Both the position numbers and the translations under genes were made by a program. This document shows positions 54,489-62,867 of a DNA stretch of 64,000 nucleotides, piece by piece. The stretch is from Pseudooceanicola nanhaiensis. GTDB lineage: Bacteria > Pseudomonadota > Alphaproteobacteria > Rhodobacterales > Rhodobacteraceae. Under the pieces are notes generated by a model that did no database searches, had not been told where the DNA came from, and saw nothing but the letters and a program-made list of their open reading frames with translations. Where the stretch lies: assembly GCF_020171315.1 (NCBI RefSeq), contig NZ_JAIUZP010000001.1, positions 124,001 through 188,000 on the forward strand. Reading direction: 5' to 3'. The first letter of the stretch is position 1, and each line of letters opens with the position of its first letter.

Positions 54489-57038
54489 CTAGTAAAGACC
54501 GCCCGAGGAGACCGAGCCGAAGCTGGCCTTGGGCCCGACCACCGCGCGTTTGCCGGTGGAGGTGGTGACCTCGCGGGCGGATTGGCCGACCTCCTCGAAG
54601 AGGGGCAGGTTGGAGCCCATGGCAAAGCCGCCGTCGTAGAAGACGCCGAAGACGGGCTCTTCGCCGTCGCGGAAGTATTCCGCCACCACGTTCGCGCCCG
54701 AGGCATCGTCCGACAGGCGCGCGCCGGTGAAGCGGTCGATGTTGATGAAGTGGCCACCCGGCGGGACCTTGAACTTGCCGCCGCCGTATTTCTTGACCGC
54801 CTCGGTCATGAACTCCTGGAACACCGGGCCGCACATGCCGCCGCCCGAGGCGCCCCGGCCCATGGGGCGGGGATCGTCGTAGCCGATGTAGCAGCCGGCC
54901 ACGATGTTCGAGGTGAAGCCGAGGAACCAGACGTCGCGCGCGTCGTTCGTGGTGCCGGTCTTGCCCGCGGTGGGCACCGGCAGGTTCACGGCGCGCGAGG
55001 CGGTGCCGCGCTGGACCACGCCCTGCATCATCGAGGTCAGCTGGTAGGCGGTGATGGCATCCATCACCCGCTGCCGCTTGGACACGATCGAGGGCGCCAC
55101 ATGGGCGGGCAGGTTCGGGTTGGCACAATCGACGCAGTCGCGCTGATCGTGGCGGTAGATCGTCTTGCCGTAGCGGTCCTGCACCCGGTCGACGAGGGTG
55201 GGTTCCACCCGCTCGCCGCCGTTGGCGAACATCGCGTAGGCCGAGATCATCTTGTAGAGCGTCGTCTCCTCGGAGCCGAGGGCGTTGGCGAGGTAGCGGC
55301 CCATGTTGTCGTAGACCCCGAAGCGTTCGGCGTAGGAGGCCACGGTGTCCATACCCACTTCCTGCGCGAGGCGCACGGTCATCAGGTTCCGCGAATGCTC
55401 GATCCCGGTGCGCATCGGCGTGGGGCCGTAATACTGGTTCGAGGCGTTCTTGGGCCGCCAGATACCCTGCGGGGTGTTCACCTCGATCGGGGCGTCGATG
55501 ATGATCGTCGCGGGGGTGTAGCCGCTGTCGAGTGCTGCCGCGTAGACGAAGGGCTTGAAGGACGAACCGGGCTGACGTTCCGCCTGCGTGGCGCGGTTGA
55601 AGACCGAGTGCTGGTAGGAGAAGCCGCCCTGCATCGCGATCACGCGGCCGGTGTTCACGTCCATCGCCATGAAGCCGCCCTCGACCTCGGGCACCTGCCG
55701 CAGGGTCCAGCGGATGAAGCTGCCGTCGCTGTCGGAGGTCATGCGGCGCACCATGACGACGTCGCCCACCTCAAGCAGGTCACCGGCGGTGCGGGCGGCC
55801 GAGGCGAGGCGGCCGTTTTCCAGCCGCTTGCGGGCCCATTGCACGTCGTTGGCGGGGATCCAGTGGCCGTCGGCATCGTCGTCCACGCCGTCGATGCCGA
55901 TGCGGGCGTCGCTGGTGCCCAATTCCAGCACCACGGCGGGATACCACTTGCCGTCCACCTCGATGTCGCGCGGGGCGTTGAAGGAGGCGAGCGCGTCGCG
56001 CCACTTGTCGGCGGTCAGGTTCTCGGCCTCGATGGTGCCGATCCGGCCATGCCAGATCCCGCGCGAGCGGTCGTATTTCTCCAGCGCGTGGCGCAGGGCC
56101 ACGGCGGCCTCGACCTGCATCTCGGGGTCGATGGTGGCGCGGACGGAATAGCCGCCCGAGAAGAACTCGCCCTCGCCGAAGTCCTTGGACAGCTGGCGGC
56201 GGATCTCGTCGGTGAAGTAGTCGCGCGGGGGCAGGGTGCCCTTGAAGCTCTCGAAATCGCCGTTCTGGACCGAGCGCACGGGTTCCGCGATCTCGTGCTC
56301 CATCGTCGCCATGTCGATGTAGCCGTTGTCTTCCATCTCGCGCAGCACGTAGTCGCGGCGCTGCTTCAGCCGCTCCTTGTTGCGGACCGGGTGGAAGTCG
56401 GAGGGCGCCTTGGGCATCGAGGCGAGGAAGGCGGCCTCGTGCGGTTCGAGGTCGGCCAGCGACTTGTTGAAATAGGTCTGGGCCGCGGCGGCCACGCCAT
56501 AGGAGTTCTGGCCGAGGAAGATTTCATTCAGGTAGAGCTCGAGGATCTTGTCCTTGGACATCGACTCCTCAAGCCGCGAGGCGAGGATGATTTCCTTGAT
56601 CTTGCGTTCGATCTTGCGGTCGCCGGAGAGCAGGAAGTTCTTCATCACCTGCTGGGTGATGGTCGAGGCGCCGCGCACGTTCTTGCCGCGCGATTTCACC
56701 GCGTCCAAGGCCGCGGCCATCATGCCGCGGGTGTCATAGCCGCCGTGGGTGTAGAAGTTCTTGTCCTCTGCCGAGATGAAGGCCTCTTTCACGAGGTCGG
56801 GGATCTCGTCCGCGGGCACGAAGATCCGGCGCTCGACGGCGAATTCGTCGATGATCTGGCCTTCGCCCGAGTAAATCCGGCTGATCGTCTTGGGCTGGTA
56901 CTGCGCAAGGCTTTCATGGCTGGGCAGATCCTGCCCGTAAATCCAGAACACCGCGCCGATGCTCAGCGCGACAACCATGATCCCCATGGTGATCAGCGTG
57001 AAGATGCCGCCGAAGAAGGAAAGAATGAATCTCAGCAA
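54489..57038 (-). CDS. mrcA: Penicillin-binding protein 1A
   Basis: An 849-residue bifunctional murein synthase. One N-terminal membrane helix (FILSFFGGIFTLITMGIMVVALSIG), then the GT51 glycosyltransferase domain (EAFISAEDKNFYTHGGYDTRGMM, RGASTITQQVMKNFLL), an OB-like insert, and the transpeptidase with SSFK in GSSFKPFVYAAAL, SRN in HSRNLMTV and KTGTTNDARD. The start is taken as TTG at 57038, the family start MLRFILSFFG, with GGGGGCAGACC upstream. Acts with the amidase upstream in wall growth. Confidence 0.96.
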   Translation of the reverse strand: MLRFILSFFGGIFTLITMGIMVVALSIGAVFWIYGQDLPSHESLAQYQPKTISRIYSGEGQIIDEFAVERRIFVPADEIPDLVKEAFISAEDKNFYTHGGYDTRGMMAAALDAVKSRGKNVRGASTITQQVMKNFLLSGDRKIERKIKEIILASRLEESMSKDKILELYLNEIFLGQNSYGVAAAAQTYFNKSLADLEPHEAAFLASMPKAPSDFHPVRNKERLKQRRDYVLREMEDNGYIDMATMEHEIAEPVRSVQNGDFESFKGTLPPRDYFTDEIRRQLSKDFGEGEFFSGGYSVRATIDPEMQVEAAVALRHALEKYDRSRGIWHGRIGTIEAENLTADKWRDALASFNAPRDIEVDGKWYPAVVLELGTSDARIGIDGVDDDADGHWIPANDVQWARKRLENGRLASAARTAGDLLEVGDVVMVRRMTSDSDGSFIRWTLRQVPEVEGGFMAMDVNTGRVIAMQGGFSYQHSVFNRATQAERQPGSSFKPFVYAAALDSGYTPATIIIDAPIEVNTPQGIWRPKNASNQYYGPTPMRTGIEHSRNLMTVRLAQEVGMDTVASYAERFGVYDNMGRYLANALGSEETTLYKMISAYAMFANGGERVEPTLVDRVQDRYGKTIYRHDQRDCVDCANPNLPAHVAPSIVSKRQRVMDAITAYQLTSMMQGVVQRGTASRAVNLPVPTAGKTGTTNDARDVWFLGFTSNIVAGCYIGYDDPRPMGRGASGGGMCGPVFQEFMTEAVKKYGGGKFKVPPGGHFINIDRFTGARLSDDASGANVVAEYFRDGEEPVFGVFYDGGFAMGSNLPLFEEVGQSAREVTTSTGKRAVVGPKASFGSVSSGGLY

Positions 57039-57199
57039 GGTCTGCCCCCGAATGTTGAGGCAGTATATAGGCGCGCGGGCTGGCGCGGTCAAAACACATA
57101 GGGGTCAGGAACGGGACGCGACGTCCCGTTTCCCTGCATGTGGTAGCTGCAGGCAGGGTGTGGCCCGCCCGCTGGGCGGGGATGGGCGGAAACCCGCGG

Positions 57200-58429
57200 C
57201 TACTGGCGCACCAGCGGCGCGTTGGCGGCATCCGCGACGATCCAGGCCTGCACCGCATCGCGAATCGCCTCGGCCAGTTTCGCCCGGAAGGCGGGATCGG
57301 CGAGGTTGGCCAGATCGCGGTCATCGGAGAGGAAGCCGGTCTCGATCAGGACCGAGGGGATGTCGGGTGCCTTGAGCACGGAGAACCCGGCAGAGCGGAT
57401 CGGATGGGAGTTGAGCGGCACACCGGCGGCGCCGACCTTGTCCGCCAGCGCCCGGGCCAGCAGGGTCGTCCGCGGGCGGGTTTCCATCCGCGCTAGGTCC
57501 ATCAGAACGTCGGCGATGATGTCGTCCTTGCCGGTTAGGTCCACGCCCGAGAGCAGGTCATCGCGGTCGTGCCGTTCCGCCAGCTTGGCCGAGGCGGTGT
57601 CGCTGGCCTCCTCGGCCAGGCGATAGATCGTGGCGCCGCGGGCATGTCCCTCGGGCAGGAGGTCGGCATGGAGCGAGATGAAGAGATCAGCATTGGCCTG
57701 ATGGGCAATGGCGACGCGCCGTTCCAGCGAGACGAAGCTGTCGTCATTCCGGGTCAGCAGGACGGTGGTGTTGCCGCTGCGCAGCAGGGTCTCCTTCAGC
57801 TCGCGGGCGAAGGTGAGCATCAGCGTCTTCTCGTTCAGGCCGCCCCGTTCGGCGCCCGGGTCGATGCCGCCGTGCCCGGGGTCGAGGACGATGGTCACGG
57901 GGCCGTCGCCGCGCGGCTCCGGTGCTGCGAGGCTGGGTTCGGGCAGGTCCCAGGCGGGGTCCATCGGCAGGCCCGAACGCGCGGCATAAGTCTCGTCGTC
58001 CGTGGGGGTGAACCGGGCGGTCAGCTTCGCCTCGCCGGAGGCGGTGTCGATGGTGGTGCCCACCCGGTAGAGCGCATAGGGCCCGGCAAGATCCATCACG
58101 AGGCGCGACCAGCCCGGCCGGAAGGGGCCGAAGCGCAGGTCGGTGACCCGGTCGGAGTTCAGCAGGTTCACCTTGGCGACGCCGTCCCAGTCGACTTCGC
58201 GGAAGTCGATCACCGCGCGGGGCGGGTTGGTCAGCGTATAGACCCGGTAGGGCACGCCCTGGCTGAGTTTCAGCTCCAGCCGGATGCCCTCGCCATCGTC
58301 GATGATCTGGCTGCCGGAGAGGTCGACGCGGGCAAGCGCGCTGAAATCCTGTTGCTGGGCGCGGCTCTGCGGGGTGCAGAGGAATAGCGCGGCAAGCGCC
58401 ACGAAAAGCGCGCCGAGGGTCCTGCTCAT
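57200..58429 (-). CDS. N-acetylmuramoyl-L-alanine amidase
   Basis: A 409-residue periplasmic amidase of the AmiC type. Signal peptide MSRTLGALFVALAALFLCTPQSRA; residues 30-150 are an AMIN domain (LRFGPFRPGWSRLVMDLAGPY) for septum targeting; the Amidase_3 domain follows with zinc ligands in VLDPGHGGIDPGAERGGLNEK, FISLHADLL and the catalytic Glu in VLIETGFLSDDRD. It cuts the stem peptide from murein during division. 161 bases before mrcA, in the same direction. Confidence 0.94.
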   Translation of the reverse strand: MSRTLGALFVALAALFLCTPQSRAQQQDFSALARVDLSGSQIIDDGEGIRLELKLSQGVPYRVYTLTNPPRAVIDFREVDWDGVAKVNLLNSDRVTDLRFGPFRPGWSRLVMDLAGPYALYRVGTTIDTASGEAKLTARFTPTDDETYAARSGLPMDPAWDLPEPSLAAPEPRGDGPVTIVLDPGHGGIDPGAERGGLNEKTLMLTFARELKETLLRSGNTTVLLTRNDDSFVSLERRVAIAHQANADLFISLHADLLPEGHARGATIYRLAEEASDTASAKLAERHDRDDLLSGVDLTGKDDIIADVLMDLARMETRPRTTLLARALADKVGAAGVPLNSHPIRSAGFSVLKAPDIPSVLIETGFLSDDRDLANLADPAFRAKLAEAIRDAVQAWIVADAANAPLVRQ

Positions 58430-58909
58430 GTCCTGCCTTTCCGGCGTTCGGTGTTTGCGCGGAGTGTAGCGGATGGCGGCGGGGATGGGAATCTGCGGAT
58501 CGGGAAATTGCGGCGGCAGGGCGGGGCGTGTCGGTTGGTTGAGGGTGGGGGCCGAGTACGGAGTGTTCGGGGGCCAAGGGCGCTTGAGCGGGTCGGGAGG
58601 TTCTGGGTGCGCCCCGCACCTGGTGTCGCGATGTTGGCCCTTGGCGCCCGCGCCCCCTATGTCAGCGCCTTGGTACAGTCCCCCCGACATGTCCCGCCCG
58701 GCCGAGAGGCCGGGCAGCGCCAACCCGCCCCCTGGGGCAGCGCCAACCCGCCCCCCTGGGGCAGCGCCAACCCGCCCCCCTGGGGCGGCGCTATTGCGCC
58801 ACCCCGCGGGACGGCGCTGCCCTAAGTCAGAGCCGGTGGGGCAGGACGTGCACTTGGGGGCCGTCGGGGAGCGCTTGGCCCTCCCCGTGTGTCCCGGTCA
58901 GGGGCCAGT
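58430..58909. other. 480-base region between amidase and ThDP-enzyme genes
   Basis: No gene. It holds a 136-base family D repeat with an internal triplication (58688-58823). The rest is GC-rich with no clear open frame; the amidase promoter should be in the 58430-58500 part. Confidence 0.6.
58688..58823. repeat. GC-rich palindromic repeat, family D copy 2, with internal tandem units
   Basis: Shares both ends with the copy at 11122-11211 (ATGTCCCGCCCGGCC... and ...CTATTGCGCCACCCCGCGGG, CGGCGCTGCCCT). The middle contains three near-identical 24-25-base units, each beginning GGGCAGCGCCAACCCGCCCC; copy 1 has only one such unit. It ends 86 bases beyond the ThDP gene stop. Confidence 0.82.
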
Positions 58910-60592
58910 TCAGGGGAACGTCCGGTCCCGGATCCCCGTGAGCGTCCGGCTGGCCGAGATCGCCTCCTTCTCCAGCAGGCAGTGCAGGATCGCGGGCTTG
59001 CCGCTCTCGACGGCCCGCTCGAAGGCGGCGGCGAAGTCCGCGGTCCTCTCCACCCGCTCGCCATAGCCGCCATAGGCCACCGCGAGCGCGGCGAAGTCCG
59101 GGTTCGTCAGGTCCGTGGCCGAAACCCGTGCGGGGAATTCGCGCTCCTGATGGGCGCGGATCGTGCCGTACATGCCGTTGTCCACCAGCACGACCACGAC
59201 CGGGATGCCGTGATGCACGGCCGTGGCGAACTCCTGCCCGGTCATCATGAAATCCCCGTCGCCCGCGACGGTGACGGCGATCCGCTCCGGGTAGGTGCGC
59301 TTGGCCATGATCCCGGCCGGCAGGCCATAGCCCATGGAGCCGCAGGTCGGCGCCAGCAGGGTCTGGTAGCCCCGGAACCGGTAGTAGCGGTTGATCCAGG
59401 TGGCGAAGTTGCCCGCCCCGTTGGTGATGTAGTCGCGCGCGCTCAGTCGGTCGCGCAGCCAGCAGATGATCTCGCCCATCTGCAGCGGCCCGGGATTGGG
59501 CTGGGGCGCCTCGGACCAGATCCGGTAGCCCTTGCGGCAGGCGGCGGCCCAATCTCCGGAGGGCAGGGCAGAGGGCGTCAGCCCCTCCAGCGCCAGCATC
59601 AGCCCCATGGGCGTGGCCGTCAGGCCCAGCGTCGGCTGGTAGACGCGGCCCAGTTCCTCGGGGTCCGCATGGACGTGCACGATCTGCTGCCCGGGGGTGG
59701 GGATGTCGAAGAGCGTGTAGCCGTTCGAGGCGATCTCGCTCAGCCGGGTGCCCAGCATGAGCACAAGGTCGGAGTTGCGGATCGCCTCGGTCAGCGCCGG
59801 GTTCGGCCCGAGGCTGAGGTCGCCCGCGTAGAGGTCATGATCCGCCGGGAAGAGCCCGGTGCGCCGGAAGGAGACCGCCACCGGCAGGGCCCAGCGTTCG
59901 GCGAAATTGATCATCGACTCGCGCGCCTCGGGCGACCAGCCGCCGCCGCCGAGGATGACGATGGGCCGCTGCGCCTGCTGGAGCAATTCCTCCAGCCGGG
60001 CGATGTCCTGTGCCACGGGGGCGATCTGCGGGGCCTCCACGCGCGGCGCGTCGGGGACGGACACCATGTCGTCGAGCATGTCTTCGGGCAGGGCGATCAC
60101 CACGGGGCCGGGGCGGCCCTGCATGGCGGTGCGGAAGGCGCGCGCCACGATCTCGGGGATGCGGGCGGCGTCGTCGATCTCGACCGTCCACTTGGTCATC
60201 GTACCGAAGACCGCCTTGTAGTCGAGCTCCTGGAAGGCCTCGCGTTCCTTCATCTCGCGGGCGACCTGCCCGACGAAGAGGATCAGCGGCGTGCTGTCCT
60301 GCATCGCGACATGCACCCCGGCAGAGGCATTGGTGGCCCCCGGGCCGCGGGTGACGAAGCAGATGCCCGGCCGTCCGGTCATCTTGCCATAGGCCTCGGC
60401 CATCATCGCCGCGCCGCCTTCCTGGCGGCAGGTCATCACGTCGATCCCGCTGTCGAGCAGCGCGTCCAGAACGGAGAGATAGCTTTCCCCCGGCACGCAG
60501 GTCGTGCGCGCGACACCCTGGGCGATCAGCTGGTCGACCAGCACGCGCGCCCCGCTGCGCGCCCCAAGTCCGGTGGCGGTTTCGTCTTTCAT
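58910..60592 (-). CDS. Thiamine pyrophosphate-dependent enzyme, acetolactate synthase-like
   Basis: A 560-residue member of the ALS/POX/BFDC superfamily. The catalytic glutamate is E58 in CRQEGGAAMMAEAYG, the middle domain has IVILGGGGWSPEA, and the ThDP-binding motif runs from AGDGDFMMTGQEF to VDNGMYG (about 440-475). It is not part of an ilvB-ilvH locus, so biosynthetic acetolactate synthase is doubtful; decarboxylases or ligases of the same fold are open. ATG at 60592 follows GGAGGACCGGCC. Stands alone downstream of rplY. Confidence 0.88.
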   Translation of the reverse strand: MKDETATGLGARSGARVLVDQLIAQGVARTTCVPGESYLSVLDALLDSGIDVMTCRQEGGAAMMAEAYGKMTGRPGICFVTRGPGATNASAGVHVAMQDSTPLILFVGQVAREMKEREAFQELDYKAVFGTMTKWTVEIDDAARIPEIVARAFRTAMQGRPGPVVIALPEDMLDDMVSVPDAPRVEAPQIAPVAQDIARLEELLQQAQRPIVILGGGGWSPEARESMINFAERWALPVAVSFRRTGLFPADHDLYAGDLSLGPNPALTEAIRNSDLVLMLGTRLSEIASNGYTLFDIPTPGQQIVHVHADPEELGRVYQPTLGLTATPMGLMLALEGLTPSALPSGDWAAACRKGYRIWSEAPQPNPGPLQMGEIICWLRDRLSARDYITNGAGNFATWINRYYRFRGYQTLLAPTCGSMGYGLPAGIMAKRTYPERIAVTVAGDGDFMMTGQEFATAVHHGIPVVVVLVDNGMYGTIRAHQEREFPARVSATDLTNPDFAALAVAYGGYGERVERTADFAAAFERAVESGKPAILHCLLEKEAISASRTLTGIRDRTFP

Positions 60593-60760
60593 GGCCGGTC
60601 CTCCGATCAACAGTTCCGTCGCCGCGGAATGTGACCTGTTTCCCCGATCCCGACAAGGCCGGGGCCGGGCACGGCCGCCAAAGGGGGCGGACCCGGGCCC
60701 CGCTGCCCGAACGGGGGCGCTGCTGCCAACGCGCGGACGCAGGGCGGCAGGGCGCGCGCA

Positions 60761-60793
60761 AAAGAAAAGGCGCGGCCCCGGAGGGTCGCGCCT
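60761..60793 (-). terminator. Terminator of rplY
   Basis: On the minus strand AGGCGCG...CGCGCCT (7-base stem, with inner CC/GG pairs) is followed by TTTTCTTTTG, 31 bases after the rplY stop. Confidence 0.88.
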
Positions 60794-60823
60794 GATCTGT
60801 CATCTGGTCGGAAAGCGGGGGGC

Positions 60824-61447
60824 TTACGCCTCGCCGGCTTCCTCTTCGCCTTCCTCGGCATCGCCCGAGGACCGCAGGCCCGAAGGCGCGGTGATGTTGG
60901 CGATCACGAAGTCACGGTCGATGGTCGGCTTGGCGCCTTCCGGCAGGGTGATCATCGAGATGGTCAGCGTGTCGCCGATGTCCATGCCCGAGATGTCTGC
61001 AACCAGTTTCTCGGGGATGTCGCCAGCGGTGACGACCAGTTCCACCTCGGGGCGGACCGTGGTCAGCACGCCGCCCTTGCGGATGCCCTTCGAAGCCTCT
61101 TCGCCGACGAATTCGACGGGGATGAAGAGGTTGATCTTGCTGGTACGGCGCAGGCGCATCAGGTCGAGGTGGGTCGGAAGGTCCTTCACCACGTCGCGCT
61201 GCACGTTGCGGCAGATCACGCGCACGTCTTCCCGGCCTTCAACCTTCAGGTTGAACAGGGTCGAAAGGAAGCGGCCTTGCTTCAGGCGCTTCAACAGGAC
61301 GTTGAACGGGATCTGAATCGACAGGGGGTCTTCGCCACCGCCGTAAACAATACCAGGAACCATGCCGTCACGACGAGCTTGGCGAGCGGCGCCCTTGCCC
61401 GTCCCCGCACGTTCCTGGACAACGAGATCAGGAATCTCTCCAGCCAT
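60824..61447 (-). CDS. rplY: Ribosomal protein bL25 (CTC/TL5 form)
   Basis: A 207-residue L25 that binds 5S rRNA. The N-terminal L25 domain (about 1-95) has [36 protein letters not shown]; the TL5/CTC C-terminal domain (100-190) has [21 protein letters not shown] and [18 protein letters not shown], and an acidic tail follows ([12 protein letters not shown]). AGGAGAGACAATT precedes the ATG. In most alphaproteobacteria pth follows rplY; here a terminator and a ThDP-enzyme gene follow instead. Confidence 0.96.
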   Translation of the reverse strand: MAGEIPDLVVQERAGTGKGAARQARRDGMVPGIVYGGGEDPLSIQIPFNVLLKRLKQGRFLSTLFNLKVEGREDVRVICRNVQRDVVKDLPTHLDLMRLRRTSKINLFIPVEFVGEEASKGIRKGGVLTTVRPEVELVVTAGDIPEKLVADISGMDIGDTLTISMITLPEGAKPTIDRDFVIANITAPSGLRSSGDAEEGEEEAGEA

Positions 61448-61473
61448 AATTGTCTCTCCTAAGAACAGTTGGG

Positions 61474-61500
61474 CGGGCATCCTCCAAGGCTGTATGCCCG
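61474..61500 (-). promoter_or_regulatory. Leader hairpin of rplY
   Basis: CGGGCAT-N13-ATGCCCG, a perfect 7-base stem 26 bases before the rplY ATG. Ribosomal protein leaders often fold for autoregulation or stability; here only the fold is seen. Confidence 0.5.
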
Positions 61501-61512
61501 CATGAAGCCGCG

Positions 61513-61540
61513 CCAATACACGAGTCCCCCCAGCTTGCAA
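61513..61540 (-). promoter_or_regulatory. Possible rplY promoter
   Basis: On the minus strand TTGCAA (61540-61535) and TATTGG (61518-61513) are 16 bases apart, ending 65 bases before the ATG. It fits a housekeeping sigma-70 promoter only moderately. Confidence 0.35.
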
Positions 61541-61731
61541 AGGGCAAAAGCGGCCACTCCGCCCGGAAAGACCGGGAAACAGGCCGCGGAACAGCCGGTT
61601 TCGGACGGATCGGTCGAGGACCGCCCCCGGTCCGTCGGGCCCCTGCCGCCGGGCCGGCCACCGCTCCGGCAGGCGTGCAACAGCGCCGCCGTCGGGCCAT
61701 GTGACCGCGCGGCCTGCGTCCTGAAACCCTC

Positions 61732-61760
61732 TTGACCGGTGGCCCCGGGCGGCCCTAATG
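61732..61760 (+). promoter_or_regulatory. Candidate sigma-70 promoter of the TPR-methyltransferase gene
   Basis: TTGACC at 61732-61737 and CTAATG at 61755-61760 are 17 bases apart, and CTTGAC is the common alphaproteobacterial form of -35. The transcript would start about 80 bases before the ATG at 61848. Confidence 0.5.
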
Positions 61761-61847
61761 GCGCATCTGCACCCGATGGGCGGTGCCTGCGTGTCTCTGC
61801 CGCGTGGCTGCAAGGCCAACGAGCGGACCCCTTCGAAAGTCTGTACC

Positions 61848-62792
61848 ATGGCGGCACACAGCCTGTCGTCCGGCAACCTCATTGTCGATCGCCGCCTCGG
61901 CTTTGCCGAGGGGCTGGCGCGCGCGGGCGATTCCGCCGCCGCCGCGGACCTCCTGACCGAAGCCCTGGGGCTGACGCCCGACTGGGCCGCGGGCTGGTTC
62001 CGGCTGGGAGAGTTCCGCGAAGCCGCGGGCGATGCGCCGGGTGCCATCGCCGCCTGGCAGGAGGCGCTGCGGTGCGATCCCTCCGACCGGCTGGGCGCGG
62101 GGCTCAAGCGCGACCTGATCCGCCGGGTGCCGCTGAGCGAGGCCATGCCCTCGGCCTTCGTCGAGGCGCTCTTCGATCAATATGCCACCAAGTTCGAGAC
62201 CGCGCTGGTCGATCAGCTCGACTATTGCGCGCCGGACCTGCTGCGCCGCGGGCTGGAGGGGCAGGGGCGTTTTGCCCGGATGCTCGACCTCGGCTGCGGC
62301 ACCGGGCTGGCGGGCGTTGCCCTGCGCGATCTCTGCGACTGGATGGCGGGCTACGACATCTCCGCCGGGATGCTGGCGGAGGCGCGGGCCAAGGGGATCT
62401 ACGACCTGCTGGAGAAACGCGACCTCTCCGCGCTGGAGCCGGTGGAGCCCGCCTATGACCTGATCGTGGCGGCGGATGTCTTCATCTACCTTGGCGCGCT
62501 GGAACAGATCGTCTCGTGGTGCGTCGGTGCTTTGCGGCCCGGTGGCACGCTCGCCTTCACCGTGGAACGGGGCGAGGCCCCGGTGGCGCTGCGCGACAGC
62601 CGCCGCTTCGCCCATTCCGCCGACTACGTGGCGCAGCTGCTGCAGGATGCGGGCTTTGCCGATGTGACGCTGGTCGCGGCGCCCCTGCGCCGGGATCGCG
62701 GGGCGGAGGTCGAAGGCCTCGTGGTGACGGCGCGCCGCGCGGTGCGCCCGGTCAGCCGTCTGGGCGATGGTGAGGGGATGGCGCTGGCCTGA
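61848..62792 (+). CDS. TPR-containing SAM-dependent methyltransferase
   Basis: A 314-residue protein. Residues about 15-80 form tetratricopeptide-like helices ([49 protein letters not shown]), then a class I methyltransferase with motif [13 protein letters not shown] near 150 and [16 protein letters not shown]. The TPR part may dock the substrate; the target is unknown. ATG at 61848 is chosen since the conserved helices start soon after; the frame is open 90 bases further but that part has no TPR similarity. Divergent from rplY; convergent with the lldD-like gene. Confidence 0.85.
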   Translation: MAAHSLSSGNLIVDRRLGFAEGLARAGDSAAAADLLTEALGLTPDWAAGWFRLGEFREAAGDAPGAIAAWQEALRCDPSDRLGAGLKRDLIRRVPLSEAMPSAFVEALFDQYATKFETALVDQLDYCAPDLLRRGLEGQGRFARMLDLGCGTGLAGVALRDLCDWMAGYDISAGMLAEARAKGIYDLLEKRDLSALEPVEPAYDLIVAADVFIYLGALEQIVSWCVGALRPGGTLAFTVERGEAPVALRDSRRFAHSADYVAQLLQDAGFADVTLVAAPLRRDRGAEVEGLVVTARRAVRPVSRLGDGEGMALA

Positions 62793-62823
62793 CGACCAGC
62801 TGCGCGCCCCCCCCCGCGGGGGA

Positions 62824-62848
62824 TCACCGGGCCCGCAAGGCCCGGTGA
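62824..62848. terminator. Bidirectional hairpin between methyltransferase and lldD-like genes
   Basis: TCACCGGGCC-cgcaa-GGCCCGGTGA, a perfect 10-base stem between convergent genes. No T-run, so termination strength is uncertain. Confidence 0.6.
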
Positions 62849-62867
62849 GACAGGTCTCAAGACGGGC

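Larger units (their letters stand above)
61448..61847. other. 400-base divergent promoter region of rplY and the TPR-methyltransferase
   Basis: No gene. It contains a leader hairpin of rplY (61474-61500), a possible rplY promoter (61513-61540) and a good plus-strand promoter (61732-61760). The part from 61560 to 61720 is very GC-rich with nothing recognised. Confidence 0.6.
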
